A stretch of DNA of 64,000 nucleotides from Paraburkholderia sp. BCC1885 (GCF_900996235.1 NZ_CAAJGM010000044.1:124001-188000); one strand, 5' to 3'. Counted from the first letter of the stretch, positions 28,419-39,274 are shown. Notes: generated by a model from the sequence alone, not told the origin. Program-made: numbers and translations.

Positions 28419-30350
28419 TTACGATTGAGACGGTGTCGAAAGCCGGTCGAGACTATGCAGGAAAGTATCCGCCGACTCGTAACCCACCACGCGCAGAACC
28501 TCGGCGCCGCTGTGATCGAAGAAGATGATGCCCGGCGGCCCAAACAGCTTGAACCGCTTCAGCAGTGCCTGATCATCGGGGTTGTTGGCCGTGATATCCG
28601 CGCGCAACAGGTTGAGTTGCTGCAGCCTCGCGTGCACGCGCGGGTCGCTGAAGGTGAATTTCTCCATTTCCTTGCAACTCACACACCAGTCGGCATAGAA
28701 GTCCAGCATGGCCGGCTGGGCGGCCGTTTTCACAGCCTGATCGAGCTGCCCGGACGAGCGCACCGGGGCAAACGTGAGGCTGTCAGCCGGGCTGGCGCCG
28801 GATGCATCCGCAGACGCCCCCGCGAGATTGGCGACGCCACCGGCGCCGCCACGTGAGGCCAGTACCGCGAGCGGCTTGAGCGGATCCGACGAGCCGGCCG
28901 CCAGACCCACTAGCAGTACCGCCGCCCAGATGGTCAGCGCGACACCCAGCCCACGGCCGAGCCGGCGCCATACCGAACTGGCGCCCGCAGGCGGCGAAAA
29001 CAGGCCGAGGGCCGCGGCCGCGACCAGCAGCCATAGCGCGCTCAGCAGCATCTGCGCGACGGCGCCAAGCACCGGCCAGACGATCCACAGCGCGGCAGCG
29101 AGCAGCACCACACCGAAGAAGACCTTCACGCCATCCATCCACGCACCCGCACGCGGCAGGAAGGTGCCGGCGCCAAGCCCGATGATCAGGAGCGGCACGC
29201 CGAGACCGATGCCCATCGAAAACAGCGCCGCCCCGCCAAGGACCGCATTGCCGGTGTGCGCGATAAAGGCCAGAACGGCGAACAGCGGCGCCGTCATGCA
29301 CGCGCCGACCACCAACGCCGATAGCGCGCCCATCGCCGCCACGGCCGCGAATTTGCCTCCGGAGCGCCCTTGCGATGCGCGCGAAGCCCCGTCTTGCCAG
29401 CGCTGCGGCAAGGCGATGTCGTAGCCGGCGATCAGCGTCACGGCAAACACGGCCAGCAGCACGCCGAATGCCCCGAGCACCCACGGATTCTGCAGCCACG
29501 CACCGAGACTTTGCCCGACCAGCGCCGCCGCGATGCCCAGCACCGTGTACACCAGCGCCATGCCGATCACATACGCCAGCGATAACGAAAAACCACGCCC
29601 GCGCGTCACTCGCGCCCCTTCGCCGATGATGATGGCCGACAGAATCGGGATCATCGGATACGAACACGGCAGCAGGCTCAGCACGGCGCCGACGACAAAG
29701 AACACCCCGACGATCGCGAGGAAGCTGCCGCCTTGCAGGAGCGACTGGGCGTAGTCGGCGCTGGTGGTGCGTTCGTACCAGGAAGATGTGTCGGCGACGG
29801 TGTTTGGCGTGCTCGGCACGGCTGCGGCCGTGGTCGCGGCGGTCGCAGCAACGGTGGCCGGCGTGGGACTCGCACTCGCGGGATGCAGCGCGGCGCCCTC
29901 CACGTGGTAGACGCGTTCCATGGGCGGATAGCAGATGCCCGCGTCCGCGCAACCCTGCGAGGTCACCGCCAGATCGAACGGACCCGCCGCCTGTTTCACC
30001 GGGACGTGGATGGTCAATTCGTTGCGATAAGTCTCGACGTTCTTGCCGAATGTCTGATCGAACTTGATGTGGCCCGGCGGCAATTGCGCGTCACCGATGG
30101 TCACGGTGCCGTTGCGCGTCGCGAACGAGAAACGCTCCCGATACATGTAATAGCCGTCCGCAATCTTGTAGTGAACGACGACTTCACCAGGCTGCTCCGT
30201 GGCGCTGAACCTGAAGGCGACCGTCGGATCGAGAAAGTCCGCGTCGGCGCGCGCGACGCCGGCGGACATCACGACGACCAGCAGGCAGGAGATGAACAGG
30301 ACGGCCGCGCGCAACGTGTCGCGCCCCCGTCGGTGCAGAGCGTTAAACAT
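28419..30350 (-). CDS. dsbD: Thiol:disulfide interchange protein DsbD
   Basis: 643 aa from the ATG at 30350 (MFNALHRRGRDTLRAAV); an ATG eight codons earlier (30374) is an alternative. The signal peptide ends near ARADA. The alpha domain carries the Cys pair CADAGICYPP, and the eight-helix beta domain has its cysteines in LLPCSYPMIPIL and GACMTAPLF. The C-terminal thioredoxin-like gamma domain has WCVSC. It moves electrons from cytoplasmic thioredoxin to periplasmic DsbC and to cytochrome c assembly thiols. The start overlaps the cutA stop by 8 bp, as in the conserved cutA-dsbD pair. Confidence 0.95.
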   Translation of the reverse strand: MFNALHRRGRDTLRAAVLFISCLLVVVMSAGVARADADFLDPTVAFRFSATEQPGEVVVHYKIADGYYMYRERFSFATRNGTVTIGDAQLPPGHIKFDQTFGKNVETYRNELTIHVPVKQAAGPFDLAVTSQGCADAGICYPPMERVYHVEGAALHPASASPTPATVAATAATTAAAVPSTPNTVADTSSWYERTTSADYAQSLLQGGSFLAIVGVFFVVGAVLSLLPCSYPMIPILSAIIIGEGARVTRGRGFSLSLAYVIGMALVYTVLGIAAALVGQSLGAWLQNPWVLGAFGVLLAVFAVTLIAGYDIALPQRWQDGASRASQGRSGGKFAAVAAMGALSALVVGACMTAPLFAVLAFIAHTGNAVLGGAALFSMGIGLGVPLLIIGLGAGTFLPRAGAWMDGVKVFFGVVLLAAALWIVWPVLGAVAQMLLSALWLLVAAAALGLFSPPAGASSVWRRLGRGLGVALTIWAAVLLVGLAAGSSDPLKPLAVLASRGGAGGVANLAGASADASGASPADSLTFAPVRSSGQLDQAVKTAAQPAMLDFYADWCVSCKEMEKFTFSDPRVHARLQQLNLLRADITANNPDDQALLKRFKLFGPPGIIFFDHSGAEVLRVVGYESADTFLHSLDRLSTPSQS

Positions 30351-30675
30351 GAAGGGGGCGTTGTGTTTCAGCATTAACCCACTGGCCGTATGCCGCGGAC
30401 GCGGTGACCTGCCAGCAGAGGATTTCGGGGGTGTCGTATGGGTGGTGCTTCTGGATGAACTGCTCGAGCTCAAGCGCCCGCGCGAGGCTGGTTTTGAACA
30501 GCATCTGAATCTCTTGCGCCGATTCGAGCTTGCCCTGCCAGTGATACGTGGAGTGCACGGCGCCTTGCTGGCTGACACAGGCGGCAAGGCGCGCTTCCAG
30601 TACCTGTGCCGCGAGCTTGTGTGCTGTGTCCAGGTCGGGCACGGTCGTCATCATCAACGTCACATTCGCACTCAC
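30343..30675 (-). CDS. cutA: Divalent-cation tolerance protein CutA
   Basis: 110 aa from a GTG at 30675, chosen because GGAG lies 6-7 bases upstream. The whole protein is the CutA1 domain: TTVPDLDTAHKLAAQVLEARLAACV, STYHWQGKLE and the WQV.AS..Y strand at the end. CutA1 forms a ferredoxin-like trimer; a role in copper tolerance is reported in E. coli but the biochemical function is unclear. It overlaps dsbD, so translation is likely coupled. Confidence 0.93.
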   Translation of the reverse strand: MSANVTLMMTTVPDLDTAHKLAAQVLEARLAACVSQQGAVHSTYHWQGKLESAQEIQMLFKTSLARALELEQFIQKHHPYDTPEILCWQVTASAAYGQWVNAETQRPLHV

Positions 30676-30787
30676 AAACCGCTCCGGCAGGATAGAACAG
30701 GGTTGCCGCTATCGTATCACCGCGGTTAATCAGCCGCTGATGGTCAATCCGCCGCCAACTGTAGTGCTGTTTTGTGTCACCAGAAAC

Positions 30788-30816
30788 AAAAAGGCCAGGC
30801 ATTTGCCTGGCCTTTT
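30788..30816 (-). terminator. Terminator of the ribosomal block after rplQ
   Basis: A perfect 12-bp stem AAAAGGCCAGGC / GCCTGGCCTTTT with a 4-base loop, 17 bases past the rplQ stop. It ends TTTTTG leftward. Confidence 0.93.
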
Positions 30817-30832
30817 CGCCTATGCAGGGAGC

Positions 30833-31225
30833 TTATTCAGCTTCTTGCACTTCCGTTTCTTCAACTTCCGGACGGTCCATCAATTCGACCAGTGCCATCG
30901 GTGCATTGTCGCCAACGCGGAAACCGAACTTCAGGATGCGCAGATAGCCACCCGGACGGTTTGCGAAGCGCGGGCCCAGCACGTCGAACAGCTTCGAGAC
31001 CGAGTCACGATCGCGCAGGCGGTTGAACGCCAGACGACGATTTGCCAGCGACGGCTTCTTGCCGAGCGTGATCAGCGGCTCGACGACTTTACGGAGTTCC
31101 TTCGCCTTCGGCAGCGTCGTCTTGATGACTTCGTGCTCGATCAGCGAGTTGGACATGTTACGGAGCATTGCCAGACGGTGGCTGCTCGTGCGGTTCAGTT
31201 TCCGCAGACCATGACGGTGACGCAT
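30833..31225 (-). CDS. rplQ: 50S ribosomal protein L17
   Basis: 130 aa starting [17 protein letters not shown], the invariant L17 opening, with [14 protein letters not shown] and GGYLRILK further on. It ends in an acidic tail ([12 protein letters not shown]). It binds 23S rRNA near the exit-tunnel side of the large subunit. It is last in the alpha operon after rpoA and is followed directly by a strong terminator. Confidence 0.97.
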   Translation of the reverse strand: MRHRHGLRKLNRTSSHRLAMLRNMSNSLIEHEVIKTTLPKAKELRKVVEPLITLGKKPSLANRRLAFNRLRDRDSVSKLFDVLGPRFANRPGGYLRILKFGFRVGDNAPMALVELMDRPEVEETEVQEAE

Positions 31226-31326
31226 GTTAATTCCTTCGATTCAAAGTTTTGGTCCAGCTCTTCTATCGCGCTCGGCAAACCCGAAGGGCTGCGAGTGCAC
31301 GGGCCGGTAGTTTAAAAAAGGCAAGA

Positions 31327-31351
31327 CGCGGATTTTAAAGGAAAATCCGCG
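31327..31351 (-). other. Intercistronic hairpin rpoA-rplQ
   Basis: A perfect 10-bp stem CGCGGATTTT / AAAATCCGCG with a 5-base loop, 48 bases past the rpoA stop. Leftward it is followed by TCTTGCCTTTTTT, so partial termination or RNA processing before rplQ is possible. Confidence 0.5.
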
Positions 31352-31399
31352 CCCGTGCCAGTATTGCAACGGTGACTTTCGTCCCGGATGCAGCCTCGA

Positions 31400-32377
31400 T
31401 TACTTGTCCAGACCAGCCGGCGGCCAGTTTTCGAGCTTCATGCCGAGCGTCAAGCCACGCGACGCCAGTACTTCCTTGATTTCGTTCAACGACTTGCGGC
31501 CCAGATTCGGCGTCTTCAGCAGTTCGTTTTCCGTGCGCTGGATCAGGTCGCCGATGTAGTAAATGTTCTCGGCCTTCAGGCAGTTCGCGGAACGAACCGT
31601 AAGTTCGAGATCATCCACCGGACGCAGCAGGATCGGATCGATCTGCGGCGCACGCGACGGCGCTTCAGCCGTAGCTTCCGTGCCTTCCAGTGCAGCGAAC
31701 ACCGACAACTGATCGACCAGAATGCGCGCCGATTGACGGATCGCTTCTTCCGGCGAAATCACACCGTTGGTTTCGATGTTCATGACGAGCTTGTCGAGGT
31801 CGGTACGCTGTTCGACACGCGCGCTTTCCACGGCATAGCTCACCCGGCGAACCGGCGAGAACGACGCGTCCAGCACGATACGGCCGATGATCTTGGCCGA
31901 CTCTTCGCCATAGCGACGCACGTTACCCGGCACGTAACCGCGGCCCTTTTCGACCTTGATCTGCACGTCGAGCTTGCCGCCCTTCGACAGATGCGCAATC
32001 ACGTGATCCGGATTGATCACTTCGCAATCGTGCGCGAGTTCGATGTCGCCAGCGGTGACAACGCCTTCGCCTTCCTTGCGCAGCGTAACCGTCACTTCGT
32101 CACGGTTATGCAGCTTGAAGACCACGCCCTTCAGGTTCAACAACAGGTTGACTACGTCCTCTTGCACACCGTCGAGCGTCGAATACTCATGAACGACGCC
32201 TGCAATCGTCACTTCGGTCGGCGCGTAGCCGATCATCGACGACAGCAGCACGCGCCGAAGCGCGTTACCCAAGGTGTGGCCGTAACCGCGTTCAAACGGT
32301 TCCATGACCACTTTCGCATGGCTCTCGCCAAGCGATTCAACCGCGATGATCTTGGGCTTCAACAAACTGGTTTGCAT
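31400..32377 (-). CDS. rpoA: RNA polymerase alpha subunit
   Basis: 325 aa. The N-terminal assembly domain (about 1-230; [18 protein letters not shown] is the dimer/assembly motif) is joined by an acidic linker to the C-terminal domain (about 245-325; [24 protein letters not shown] and [14 protein letters not shown]). The latter contacts UP elements and activators. The 5' neighbour is rpsD, with 124 bases between; the downstream gene is rplQ, the standard alpha-operon order. Confidence 0.98.
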
Positions 32378-32501
32378 AGGTTTTCCTTTTCAATACCCTC
32401 GGCTCGTTACACCGATAAGGCTGACCGGTAACAACCTGAAAATAAACAGCCGAGGCGCCCCCTTGCGCATCGCAATCAGGGTGCCCCGGCCGTCAATCCG
32501 A

Positions 32502-33125
32502 TTACCGCGAATACAATTCGACGATCAGGCTTTCGTTGATATCGCCAGCGATATCGCTGCGTTCCGGCTTGCTCTTGAACGTGCCTTCGAACTTCTTCGA
32601 ATCGACAGCGACCCAGCTTGCCAGACCACCTTGTTCAGCCAGCGACAGCGCTTCGACGATACGCGCCTGCTTCTTCGACTGCTCGCGCACGGCGACGACA
32701 TCACCCGCCTTGATCTGCATCGACGGAATGTTCGACACCACGCCGTTCACCGTGATCGCCTTGTGGCTCACGAGCTGACGCGCTTCAGCGCGCGTCGAGC
32801 CGAAGCCCATGCGATACACGACGTTGTCGAGACGCGACTCGAGCAATTGCAGCAGGTTTTCACCCGTGTTGCCCTTGAGGCGGTCGGCTTCAGCAAAGTA
32901 ACGGCGGAACTGGCGCTCGAGAACGCCGTAGATGCGCTTCACTTTTTGCTTTTCGCGCAGCTGCGTGCCGTAGTCGGACGTACGGGCGCCCGAGGTGCGG
33001 CCATGTTGGCCGGGCTTGCTGTCAAGCTTGCACTTGTCAGCCAGCGAACGACGGGCGCTCTTCAGGAAGAGGTCAGTGCCTTCACGGCGGGACAGCTTGG
33101 CCTTAGGGCCGATATAACGTGCCAC
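32502..33125 (-). CDS. rpsD: 30S ribosomal protein S4
   Basis: 207 aa, starting [16 protein letters not shown]. The S4 RNA-binding domain (about 95-160, [29 protein letters not shown]) is intact. S4 is a primary 16S rRNA binder that nucleates the 30S body, and in E. coli it represses the alpha operon by binding its mRNA leader. A 154-base gap with an imperfect GC-rich inverted repeat (33230-33255) precedes it, after rpsK. Confidence 0.97.
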   Translation of the reverse strand: MARYIGPKAKLSRREGTDLFLKSARRSLADKCKLDSKPGQHGRTSGARTSDYGTQLREKQKVKRIYGVLERQFRRYFAEADRLKGNTGENLLQLLESRLDNVVYRMGFGSTRAEARQLVSHKAITVNGVVSNIPSMQIKAGDVVAVREQSKKQARIVEALSLAEQGGLASWVAVDSKKFEGTFKSKPERSDIAGDINESLIVELYSR

Positions 33126-33229
33126 GTTGATTCCTTCAATGATTGATCACGCGAACTCGCGTTCACGCTAGTCCGAGCCCTTTGGGTCGAACGGTGGGCT
33201 TAGTCAATTCAATAACGCAAGCAGCCCGC

Positions 33230-33255
33230 TGTCGCCGGCACATGACCCGGCGGCA
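33230..33255. other. Inverted repeat between rpsK and rpsD
   Basis: TGtCGCCGG and CCGGCGgCA pair with one mismatch around an 8-base loop. It lies in the rpsK-rpsD gap and has no T-tract. It may be an mRNA processing or S4-binding structure. Confidence 0.35.
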
Positions 33256-33279
33256 ACAGGCGCTAGCGAAACACGCGTC

Positions 33280-33684
33280 TTAGATACGACGACGCTTCGG
33301 CGGACGGCAGCCGTTGTGCGGTACCGGCGTCACGTCGGAGATCGCGGTGATCTTGATGCCAAGACCATGCAGCGCGCGCACCGCGGACTCACGGCCAGGA
33401 CCGGGGCCCTTGATCCGCACTTCGAGGTTCTTCACGCCGTATTCCATCGCCACGCGGCCAGCCGATTCGGCTGCCACCTGAGCTGCAAACGGGGTCGATT
33501 TGCGCGAACCCTTGAAGCCCTGACCACCCGACGTTGCCCAGGCGAGTGCATTGCCTTGACGATCGGTGATCGTGATGATGGTGTTGTTGAACGACGCGTG
33601 AACGTGAACCACGCCCTCGGCGACGTTCTTCTTGACCTTCTTGCGAACGCGTTGCGCCGCGGAGTTGTTCGAAGCCTTAGCCAT
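33280..33684 (-). CDS. rpsK: 30S ribosomal protein S11
   Basis: 134 aa. Contains [46 protein letters not shown] (read in blocks) and the C-terminal signature [17 protein letters not shown]. It sits on the 30S platform and helps hold mRNA at the E/P region. It lies 28 bases after rpsM in the alpha operon. Confidence 0.98.
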   Translation of the reverse strand: MAKASNNSAAQRVRKKVKKNVAEGVVHVHASFNNTIITITDRQGNALAWATSGGQGFKGSRKSTPFAAQVAAESAGRVAMEYGVKNLEVRIKGPGPGRESAVRALHGLGIKITAISDVTPVPHNGCRPPKRRRI

Positions 33685-33712
33685 TACGTTTTCCTGTAAC
33701 TGTCAGTTCCGC

Positions 33713-34078
33713 TTACTTCTTCAGCGATTGCGCTGCACGACGCGGACCCTTGCGCGTACGGGCATTCGTACGCGTGCGTTGGCCACGCAGGGGCAAGCCC
33801 TTACGGTGACGCACGCCACGATAGCAGCCGAGATCCATCAGGCGCTTGATGTTCATCGTCGTTTCACGGCGAAGATCGCCTTCAACGATGAACTTGCCGA
33901 CTTCTTCACGCAGCTTTTCGAGGTCTGCGTCGTTCAGGTCCTTGACCTTCTTCGAAAATGCCACACCAGCAGCGACGCAAATGTCGCGCGAGCGCGTGCG
34001 GCCAATACCGTAAATCGCCGTCAGGCCAATTTCGGTATGCTGGTGATTCGGGATGTTAACCCCTGCGATACGAGCCAT
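33713..34078 (-). CDS. rpsM: 30S ribosomal protein S13
   Basis: 121 aa beginning [26 protein letters not shown], with a helix-two-turn-helix and the basic tail [20 protein letters not shown] that reaches the P-site tRNA. It is in the head of the 30S subunit and forms bridges to the 50S. It is the first alpha-operon gene, 41 bases after rpmJ. Confidence 0.98.
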
Positions 34079-34119
34079 TGTTTTTCCTCAAACAAAAAGC
34101 GCAAGCAAAAGCGCGGCGT

Positions 34120-34236
34120 TCAGCCTTGACGCTGTTTGTGGCGCGGATCAGAGCTGCAAATCACGCGCACAACGCCTTTGCGCTTGATGATCTTGCAATT
34201 GCGGCAAATGCGCTTAACCGATGCCATCACTTTCAT
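34120..34236 (-). CDS. rpmJ: 50S ribosomal protein L36
   Basis: 38 aa, translated directly from the minus strand: [21 protein letters not shown], then [17 protein letters not shown]. The zinc-ribbon ligands C11, C14, C27 and H33 are all present, so this is the zinc-binding (C+) form. The gene lies between infA and rpsM, its canonical place at the end of the spc operon. Confidence 0.95.
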
Positions 34237-34256
34237 GATATTACCCTTTTTTCAAA

Positions 34257-34475
34257 TCACTTCGCCCGGAACACGATCCGCGCACGCGACAGATCGTAAG
34301 GCGTTAATTCAACCGTCACCTTGTCGCCCGGCAGGATTCGGATGTAGTGCATCCGCATCTTGCCGGATATGTGTCCCAATACGACATGGCCGTTTTCCAG
34401 CTTCACCCTGAAGGTAGCATTAGGCAGGTTTTCGATGACTTCACCCTGCATCTGGATCACATCGTCTTTGGCCAT
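34257..34475 (-). CDS. infA: Translation initiation factor IF-1
   Basis: 72 aa from the ATG at 34475 ([17 protein letters not shown]), a single S1-like OB fold with [27 protein letters not shown] in order. It occupies the 30S A site during initiation. It lies between secY (8 bp) and rpmJ (20 bp), an arrangement usual in beta-proteobacteria. Confidence 0.97.
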   Translation of the reverse strand: MAKDDVIQMQGEVIENLPNATFRVKLENGHVVLGHISGKMRMHYIRILPGDKVTVELTPYDLSRARIVFRAK

Positions 34476-34483
34476 AAGTCCTT

Positions 34484-35830
34484 TCAACGCATCGGGACGC
34501 CGCCGCCTTTGAAATTGGCTTTCTTCAGCAGCGATTCATACTGTTGCGACATAACGTACGACTGCACCTGCGCCATGAAATCCATTGTGACGACGACAAT
34601 GATCAGCAGCGACGTTCCACCAAAATAAAACGGTACGTTCCAGCGCAGCACCAGAAATTCGGGCAGCAGACACACGAACACGATGTAGATCGCACCAGCC
34701 AGCGTCAGACGCGTGAGGATGCGGTCGATATATCGAGCCGTCTGATCGCCCGGACGGATACCCGGGACGAAAGCGCCGCTCTTCTTCAGGTTGTCGGCCG
34801 TTTCCCTGCTGTTGAACACCAGTGCGGTGTAGAAGAAGCAGAAGAAGACGATCGCCAACGCGTACAACAACACATACACCGGTTGACCAGGCTTGAGGGC
34901 CTCAGCCACGTTGTGCAGTGTGTCTGCGAACCAGCTGTTACGCGACCCCGAACTGAACCAGTTCAGGATAGTTGCCGGGAAGAGAATGATCGACGATGCG
35001 AAGATCGGCGGAATCACGCCCGACATGTTCAGCTTCAGCGGCAGATGTGACGACTGCCCGCCGTAAATCTTGTTACCGACTTGCCGCTTCGCATAGTTCA
35101 CGAGGATCTTGCGCTGGCCGCGTTCGATGAACACCACCAGATACGTCACAGCAGCAATCAGTGCAACCACGATAATCGCCGAGACCGGACCCATCGAGCC
35201 GGTTCGCACCAGTTCGAACAGACCGCCAATTGCATTCGGGAAACCCGCTGCAATCCCGCCGAAAATAATGATCGAGATGCCGTTGCCAAGCCCGCGCTCC
35301 GTGATCTGCTCACCCAGCCACATCAGGAACATCGTGCCGGTCACCAGCGTTACGACCGTTGTCAGCCGGAACACCATACCCGGATCGATCACGAGGCCTT
35401 GCTGGTTCTCAAGCGCGACGGCAATGCCGAACGCCTGGAACGTCGCCAGCAGGACCGTAAAGACACGCGTGTACTGCGTAATCTTCCGTTGACCCGCCTG
35501 CCCTTCTTTTTTCAGCGCTTCCATTTGCGGCGAGACGATCGCCAGCAACTGCATGATGATCGACGCCGAAATGTACGGCATGATCCCAAGCGCGAAAATC
35601 GTGAACCGCGAAAGTGCGCCACCCGAGAACATGTTGAACATGCCAAGGATGCCACCCGACTGGCTTTGGAACAGCTTTGCCAGCTGGTCCGGATCAATAC
35701 CCGGAACCGGAATATGCGCGCCGATACGGTAGACGACCAGCGCCAGCAGCAGGAACACTGCTCGCCGACGCAGATCGCCAAACTTCGCCGCGCTTCGACC
35801 GGGTTTTGCGAGACTCGGGCTGTTAGCCAA
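34484..35830 (-). CDS. secY: Protein translocase subunit SecY
   Basis: 448 aa from a TTG at 35830 ([16 protein letters not shown]), selected because GGAGA lies 7 bases upstream; an in-frame TTG six codons earlier has no such site. Ten membrane segments are visible, with the plug region after segment 1 ([25 protein letters not shown] in blocks) and the cytoplasmic loop [20 protein letters not shown] that contacts ribosome and SecA. It forms the SecYEG channel for export and membrane insertion. It sits after rplO in the spc operon. Confidence 0.97.
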   Translation of the reverse strand: MANSPSLAKPGRSAAKFGDLRRRAVFLLLALVVYRIGAHIPVPGIDPDQLAKLFQSQSGGILGMFNMFSGGALSRFTIFALGIMPYISASIIMQLLAIVSPQMEALKKEGQAGQRKITQYTRVFTVLLATFQAFGIAVALENQQGLVIDPGMVFRLTTVVTLVTGTMFLMWLGEQITERGLGNGISIIIFGGIAAGFPNAIGGLFELVRTGSMGPVSAIIVVALIAAVTYLVVFIERGQRKILVNYAKRQVGNKIYGGQSSHLPLKLNMSGVIPPIFASSIILFPATILNWFSSGSRNSWFADTLHNVAEALKPGQPVYVLLYALAIVFFCFFYTALVFNSRETADNLKKSGAFVPGIRPGDQTARYIDRILTRLTLAGAIYIVFVCLLPEFLVLRWNVPFYFGGTSLLIIVVVTMDFMAQVQSYVMSQQYESLLKKANFKGGGVPMR

Positions 35831-35876
35831 GTAGCTTCTCCGATGCAAATGCTAGTGACGGCAAACGACTTGCACG

Positions 35877-36311
35877 TTACTCGGCAAAGGAGCCGCCAGC
35901 TGCTTCAATCGCAGCGCGCGCACCCTTCGTCGCACCCAGACCCTTCACAACGATCTTGCGCTTCAGCTCGCCCGTCGCGATGATCTTGGCGCTCTTGATC
36001 AGCTCACCGACCAGGCCGGCTTGCTTCAGAGCCAGCAGATCGATCTCGTCGACCGGCAGCTTTTCCAGATCCGACAGACGCACTTCACCGACGAATTCCT
36101 TCGTCAGCGAGGTGAAGCCCCGCTTCGGCAGGCGACGTTGCAGCGGCATTTGACCGCCTTCGAAGCCAACCTTGTGGAAGCCGCCCGAACGCGACTTCTG
36201 ACCCTTGTGACCACGGCCAGCCGTCTTGCCGAGGCCCGAACCGATACCACGACCCACGCGACGCTTTGCGTGCTTCGAGCCTTCGGCCGGCTTCAGGTTA
36301 TTCAATTCCAT
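35877..36311 (-). CDS. rplO: 50S ribosomal protein L15
   Basis: 144 aa from the ATG at 36311 ([22 protein letters not shown]), with GGAG 6 bases upstream. The Gly/Lys/Arg-rich extension [20 protein letters not shown] threads into 23S rRNA; the globular C-terminal half includes [19 protein letters not shown]. It is a late-assembly 50S protein, between rpmD and secY. Confidence 0.97.
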   Translation of the reverse strand: MELNNLKPAEGSKHAKRRVGRGIGSGLGKTAGRGHKGQKSRSGGFHKVGFEGGQMPLQRRLPKRGFTSLTKEFVGEVRLSDLEKLPVDEIDLLALKQAGLVGELIKSAKIIATGELKRKIVVKGLGATKGARAAIEAAGGSFAE

Positions 36312-36340
36312 TATCAACTCCTTGAGTCCGGGTCAGCCGC

Positions 36341-36523
36341 TTAGCTGATGACCTTAACGAGGTACGAAACCTTGTTGATCATGCCACGCACAGCCGGCGT
36401 GTCCTGCAACTCGCTAACCGAGTTGAGTCGACGCAGACCGAGGCCACGCACCGTAGCGCGGTGCGTTTCGCGGGTCCCGATCAGGCTCTTGACGAGCTGA
36501 ACCTTGACAGTTTTATCAGACAT
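36341..36523 (-). CDS. rpmD: 50S ribosomal protein L30
   Basis: 60 aa from the ATG at 36523 ([19 protein letters not shown]). Contains [31 protein letters not shown] (read in blocks), the complete ferredoxin-like L30 fold. It starts 11 bases after rpsE and is followed by rplO. Confidence 0.97.
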   Translation of the reverse strand: MSDKTVKVQLVKSLIGTRETHRATVRGLGLRRLNSVSELQDTPAVRGMINKVSYLVKVIS

Positions 36524-36534
36524 GGTGTCCACCT

Positions 36535-37053
36535 TTAGCCCAGAATTTCTTCGACGGACTTGCCACGCTTCGCCGCGATGTCGCCCGGCGTGGACTGCTT
36601 GCGCAGGCCGTCGAGCGTTGCACGAACGAGGTTGTACGGGTTCGTCGAACCGTGGCTCTTGGCCACCACATTCTGCACGCCCATCACGTCGAACACAGCG
36701 CGCATCGGGCCGCCAGCGATCACGCCGGTACCATCCTTCGCCGGAGCGAGGAGGACTGCGGATGCGCCGTGCTTACCGTGCACTTCGTGTTGCAACGTGC
36801 CGTTCTTGAGCGGCACCTTGAACATGTTGCGGCGAGCTTGTTCCATTGCCTTCTGAACAGCAACCGGAACTTCCTTCGCTTTGCCCTTGCCCATGCCGAT
36901 GCGGCCATCGCCGTCGCCAACCACGGTCAGTGCGGCAAAACCGAGAATCCGGCCGCCCTTCACAACCTTGGTCACGCGGTTGACCGAAATCATCTTTTCG
37001 CGCAGGCCGTCGTCGCGTTCGTCAGCCTGAACTTTCGCTTGCATCTTTGCCAT
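36535..37053 (-). CDS. rpsE: 30S ribosomal protein S5
   Basis: 172 aa. The double-stranded-RNA-binding-like N domain ([19 protein letters not shown], then GRIMGM-type [14 protein letters not shown]) and the C-terminal domain ending SVEEILG are complete. The loop near [12 protein letters not shown] is the region in which spectinomycin-resistance changes occur in E. coli; no unusual residue is seen here. It functions in decoding accuracy and the mRNA entry channel. Confidence 0.97.
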   Translation of the reverse strand: MAKMQAKVQADERDDGLREKMISVNRVTKVVKGGRILGFAALTVVGDGDGRIGMGKGKAKEVPVAVQKAMEQARRNMFKVPLKNGTLQHEVHGKHGASAVLLAPAKDGTGVIAGGPMRAVFDVMGVQNVVAKSHGSTNPYNLVRATLDGLRKQSTPGDIAAKRGKSVEEILG

Positions 37054-37067
37054 GACGAATTCTTCCC

Positions 37068-37433
37068 TTAGAACTTGAGTCCGGCTTCGCGCGCCGCATC
37101 AGCCAGCGCTTTCACGCGGCCGTGGTAACGGAAACCCGAACGGTCGAAGGCGACGGATTCGATGCCGGCAGCCTTAGCCTTTTCTGCAATGCGCTTACCG
37201 ATCAGCGTAGCCGCAGCAACGTTGCCGCCCTTGCCGGTCTGATCAGCCAGTTGCGCACGCACTTCGGCTTCGAGCGTCGACGCGCTGGCGAGCACCTTGG
37301 TGCCGCACGGCGAGAACACTTGCGCATAGATGTGCGTGTTCGTGCGATGCACGGCGAGACGCGCGACCTGCAGCTCAGCGATCTTGATACGCGTCTGACG
37401 AGCGCGGCGCAGGCGAGATTGAGTCTTATCCAT
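37068..37433 (-). CDS. rplR: 50S ribosomal protein L18
   Basis: 121 aa, starting [18 protein letters not shown]. Conserved [15 protein letters not shown] and the C-terminal [24 protein letters not shown] define it. L18 binds 5S rRNA with L5 and places it on the 50S central protuberance. It is 14 bases before rpsE and 12 after rplF. Confidence 0.97.
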   Translation of the reverse strand: MDKTQSRLRRARQTRIKIAELQVARLAVHRTNTHIYAQVFSPCGTKVLASASTLEAEVRAQLADQTGKGGNVAAATLIGKRIAEKAKAAGIESVAFDRSGFRYHGRVKALADAAREAGLKF

Positions 37434-37445
37434 GATTGCGCACCC

Positions 37446-37976
37446 TTACTTCTTCTTCGTTTCTTTGAGGATCACAACCTCATTGGCGTAACGCACACCC
37501 TTGCCCTTGTAGGGCTCCGGCGGGCGATAGCCGCGCACTTCTGCAGCGACCTGGCCAACTTGTTGCTTATTGATCCCCTTGATCACGATTTCGGTTTGCG
37601 TCGGGGTTTCAGCCTTGACGCCTTCCGGCATCTGGTGCACCACGGGGTGCGAGAAACCCAGCGACAGGTTCAGCTTGTCGCCTTGCGCCTGTGCGCGGTA
37701 ACCGACGCCAACCAGCGTCAGCTTGCGCTCGAAACCCTTCGTCACGCCGTTCACCATGTTCGCAACGAGTGCGCGCATCGTGCCCGACATCGCGTTCGCT
37801 TCGCGGCTTTCGTCAACCGGCTCGAACTTCAGCGTGCCGTTGTCGTTCACCACTTTCACGAGGCGGTTTGCAGCTTGCGTAATCGTGCCCAGCGGACCCT
37901 TGACGGTGATGCGTTCGTCGCTCAGGGCCACTTCTGCGCCTTGCAGCGCGATCGGGCTTTTACCTACTCGAGACAT
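37446..37976 (-). CDS. rplF: 50S ribosomal protein L6
   Basis: 176 aa beginning [18 protein letters not shown], with two related alpha/beta domains and the C-terminal motif [23 protein letters not shown]. It binds near the sarcin-ricin loop at the factor site. It lies between rpsH and rplR with short gaps. Confidence 0.98.
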   Translation of the reverse strand: MSRVGKSPIALQGAEVALSDERITVKGPLGTITQAANRLVKVVNDNGTLKFEPVDESREANAMSGTMRALVANMVNGVTKGFERKLTLVGVGYRAQAQGDKLNLSLGFSHPVVHQMPEGVKAETPTQTEIVIKGINKQQVGQVAAEVRGYRPPEPYKGKGVRYANEVVILKETKKK

Positions 37977-37994
37977 GTTTCTCTCCTTTCGGCC

Positions 37995-38390
37995 TTAAGC
38001 GACGTAGCAGATGACTTCGCCGCCAACGCCCGTTGCGCGCGCCTTGCGGTCCGTCATCACGCCCTTCGGCGTCGACACGATTGCCACGCCGAGGCCATTC
38101 ATGACCACAGGGATGTCGTTACGGCCGCGGTACACACGCAGACCAGGCTTCGAGACGCGTTCAATGCGCTCGATGACCGGACGGCCGGCGTAGTACTTCA
38201 ACACGATGTTCAATTCCGACTTCGCACCTTCAGCCTTCACTGCGAAATCGTCGATATAGCCTTCGTCCTTCAGGACCTGCGCGATCGCAACCTTCACTTT
38301 CGACGAGGGCATTTGCACCGAAACCTTCTCAACCATCTGCGCATTGCGGATGCGAGTCAGCATATCGGCGATAGGATCACTCATGCTCAT
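37995..38390 (-). CDS. rpsH: 30S ribosomal protein S8
   Basis: 131 aa. Starts [24 protein letters not shown] is 7 bases before the first ATG, supporting it over the ATG two codons on. Ends [20 protein letters not shown]8 binds the central domain of 16S rRNA, and in E. coli it represses the spc operon by binding mRNA at the rplX-rplE region. The regulatory site was not traced here. Confidence 0.97.
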   Translation of the reverse strand: MSMSDPIADMLTRIRNAQMVEKVSVQMPSSKVKVAIAQVLKDEGYIDDFAVKAEGAKSELNIVLKYYAGRPVIERIERVSKPGLRVYRGRNDIPVVMNGLGVAIVSTPKGVMTDRKARATGVGGEVICYVA

Positions 38391-38404
38391 TTACGTTTCT
38401 CCTA

Positions 38405-38710
38405 TTACCAGCTCGCCTTGGTCAGGCCAGGGATCTCACCGCGGAACGCGATTTCGCGAATCTTGTTACGCGCCAGCCCGAATTTACGGAACGTGCCGCG
38501 CGGGCGACCGGTAATTGCGCAACGGTTGCGCTTACGGGTCGGATTAGAGTTGCGCGGCAGTTGTTGCAGTTCGAGACGGGCTGCGTAATGCTCTTCGTCC
38601 GACTTGCTCATATCGCCAATGATCGCCTTCAACTCGTTACGCTTGGGAGCGTACTTAGCAGCGAGGCGAGCACGCTTCTTTTCACGTTCGATCAGTGCCA
38701 GTTTAGCCAC
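38405..38710 (-). CDS. rpsN: 30S ribosomal protein S14 (zinc-free form)
   Basis: 101 aa, starting [20 protein letters not shown]. The Cys pairs of the short zinc-type S14 are absent (the core reads [25 protein letters not shown]), so this is the longer C-minus form. It lies in the 30S head, between rplE and rpsH. Confidence 0.97.
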   Translation of the reverse strand: MAKLALIEREKKRARLAAKYAPKRNELKAIIGDMSKSDEEHYAARLELQQLPRNSNPTRKRNRCAITGRPRGTFRKFGLARNKIREIAFRGEIPGLTKASW

Positions 38711-38717
38711 GGTAACC

Positions 38718-39257
38718 TCAGTTTCTGAACGGGAACTTGAAGCTGGCGAGCAGAGCCTTTGCTTCGTCGTCGGTCTTCGCAGTTGTCGTGATGCTGATGT
38801 TCAGCCCACGCAGTGCGTCGATCTTGTCGTAGTCGATTTCGGGGAAAATGATCTGCTCTTTCACACCGATGTTGTAGTTGCCGCGACCATCGAACGCACG
38901 ACCCGACACGCCACGGAAGTCGCGCACACGGGGGAGCGCAACCGTCACGAAACGGTCCAGAAATTCGTACATTGCCTGACCACGCAACGTGACCATTGCA
39001 CCGATCGGATAGCCCTGACGGATCTTGAAGCCAGCGATTGCCTTGCGTGCCTTCGTGATCACCGGCTTCTGGCCTGCGATCTTCGTCAGGTCGCCAACGG
39101 CGTTTTCGATGATCTTCTTGTCAGCAACCGCTTCGCCAAGGCCCATATTCAGGGTGATCTTGGTGATGCGCGGCACTTCCATCACGGACTTGTAACCGAA
39201 CTTCTCGATGAGGCCGGGTACAACCTTTTCTTTGTAAAACTCTTGCAAACGAGCCAT
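38718..39257 (-). CDS. rplE: 50S ribosomal protein L5
   Basis: 179 aa beginning [34 protein letters not shown] (in blocks). The P-site loop region [19 protein letters not shown] and the terminal [16 protein letters not shown] are intact. It binds 5S rRNA and contacts P-site tRNA. It starts 17 bases after rplX. Confidence 0.98.
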   Translation of the reverse strand: MARLQEFYKEKVVPGLIEKFGYKSVMEVPRITKITLNMGLGEAVADKKIIENAVGDLTKIAGQKPVITKARKAIAGFKIRQGYPIGAMVTLRGQAMYEFLDRFVTVALPRVRDFRGVSGRAFDGRGNYNIGVKEQIIFPEIDYDKIDALRGLNISITTTAKTDDEAKALLASFKFPFRN

Positions 39258-39274
39258 TTTTTTACTCCGCAGCG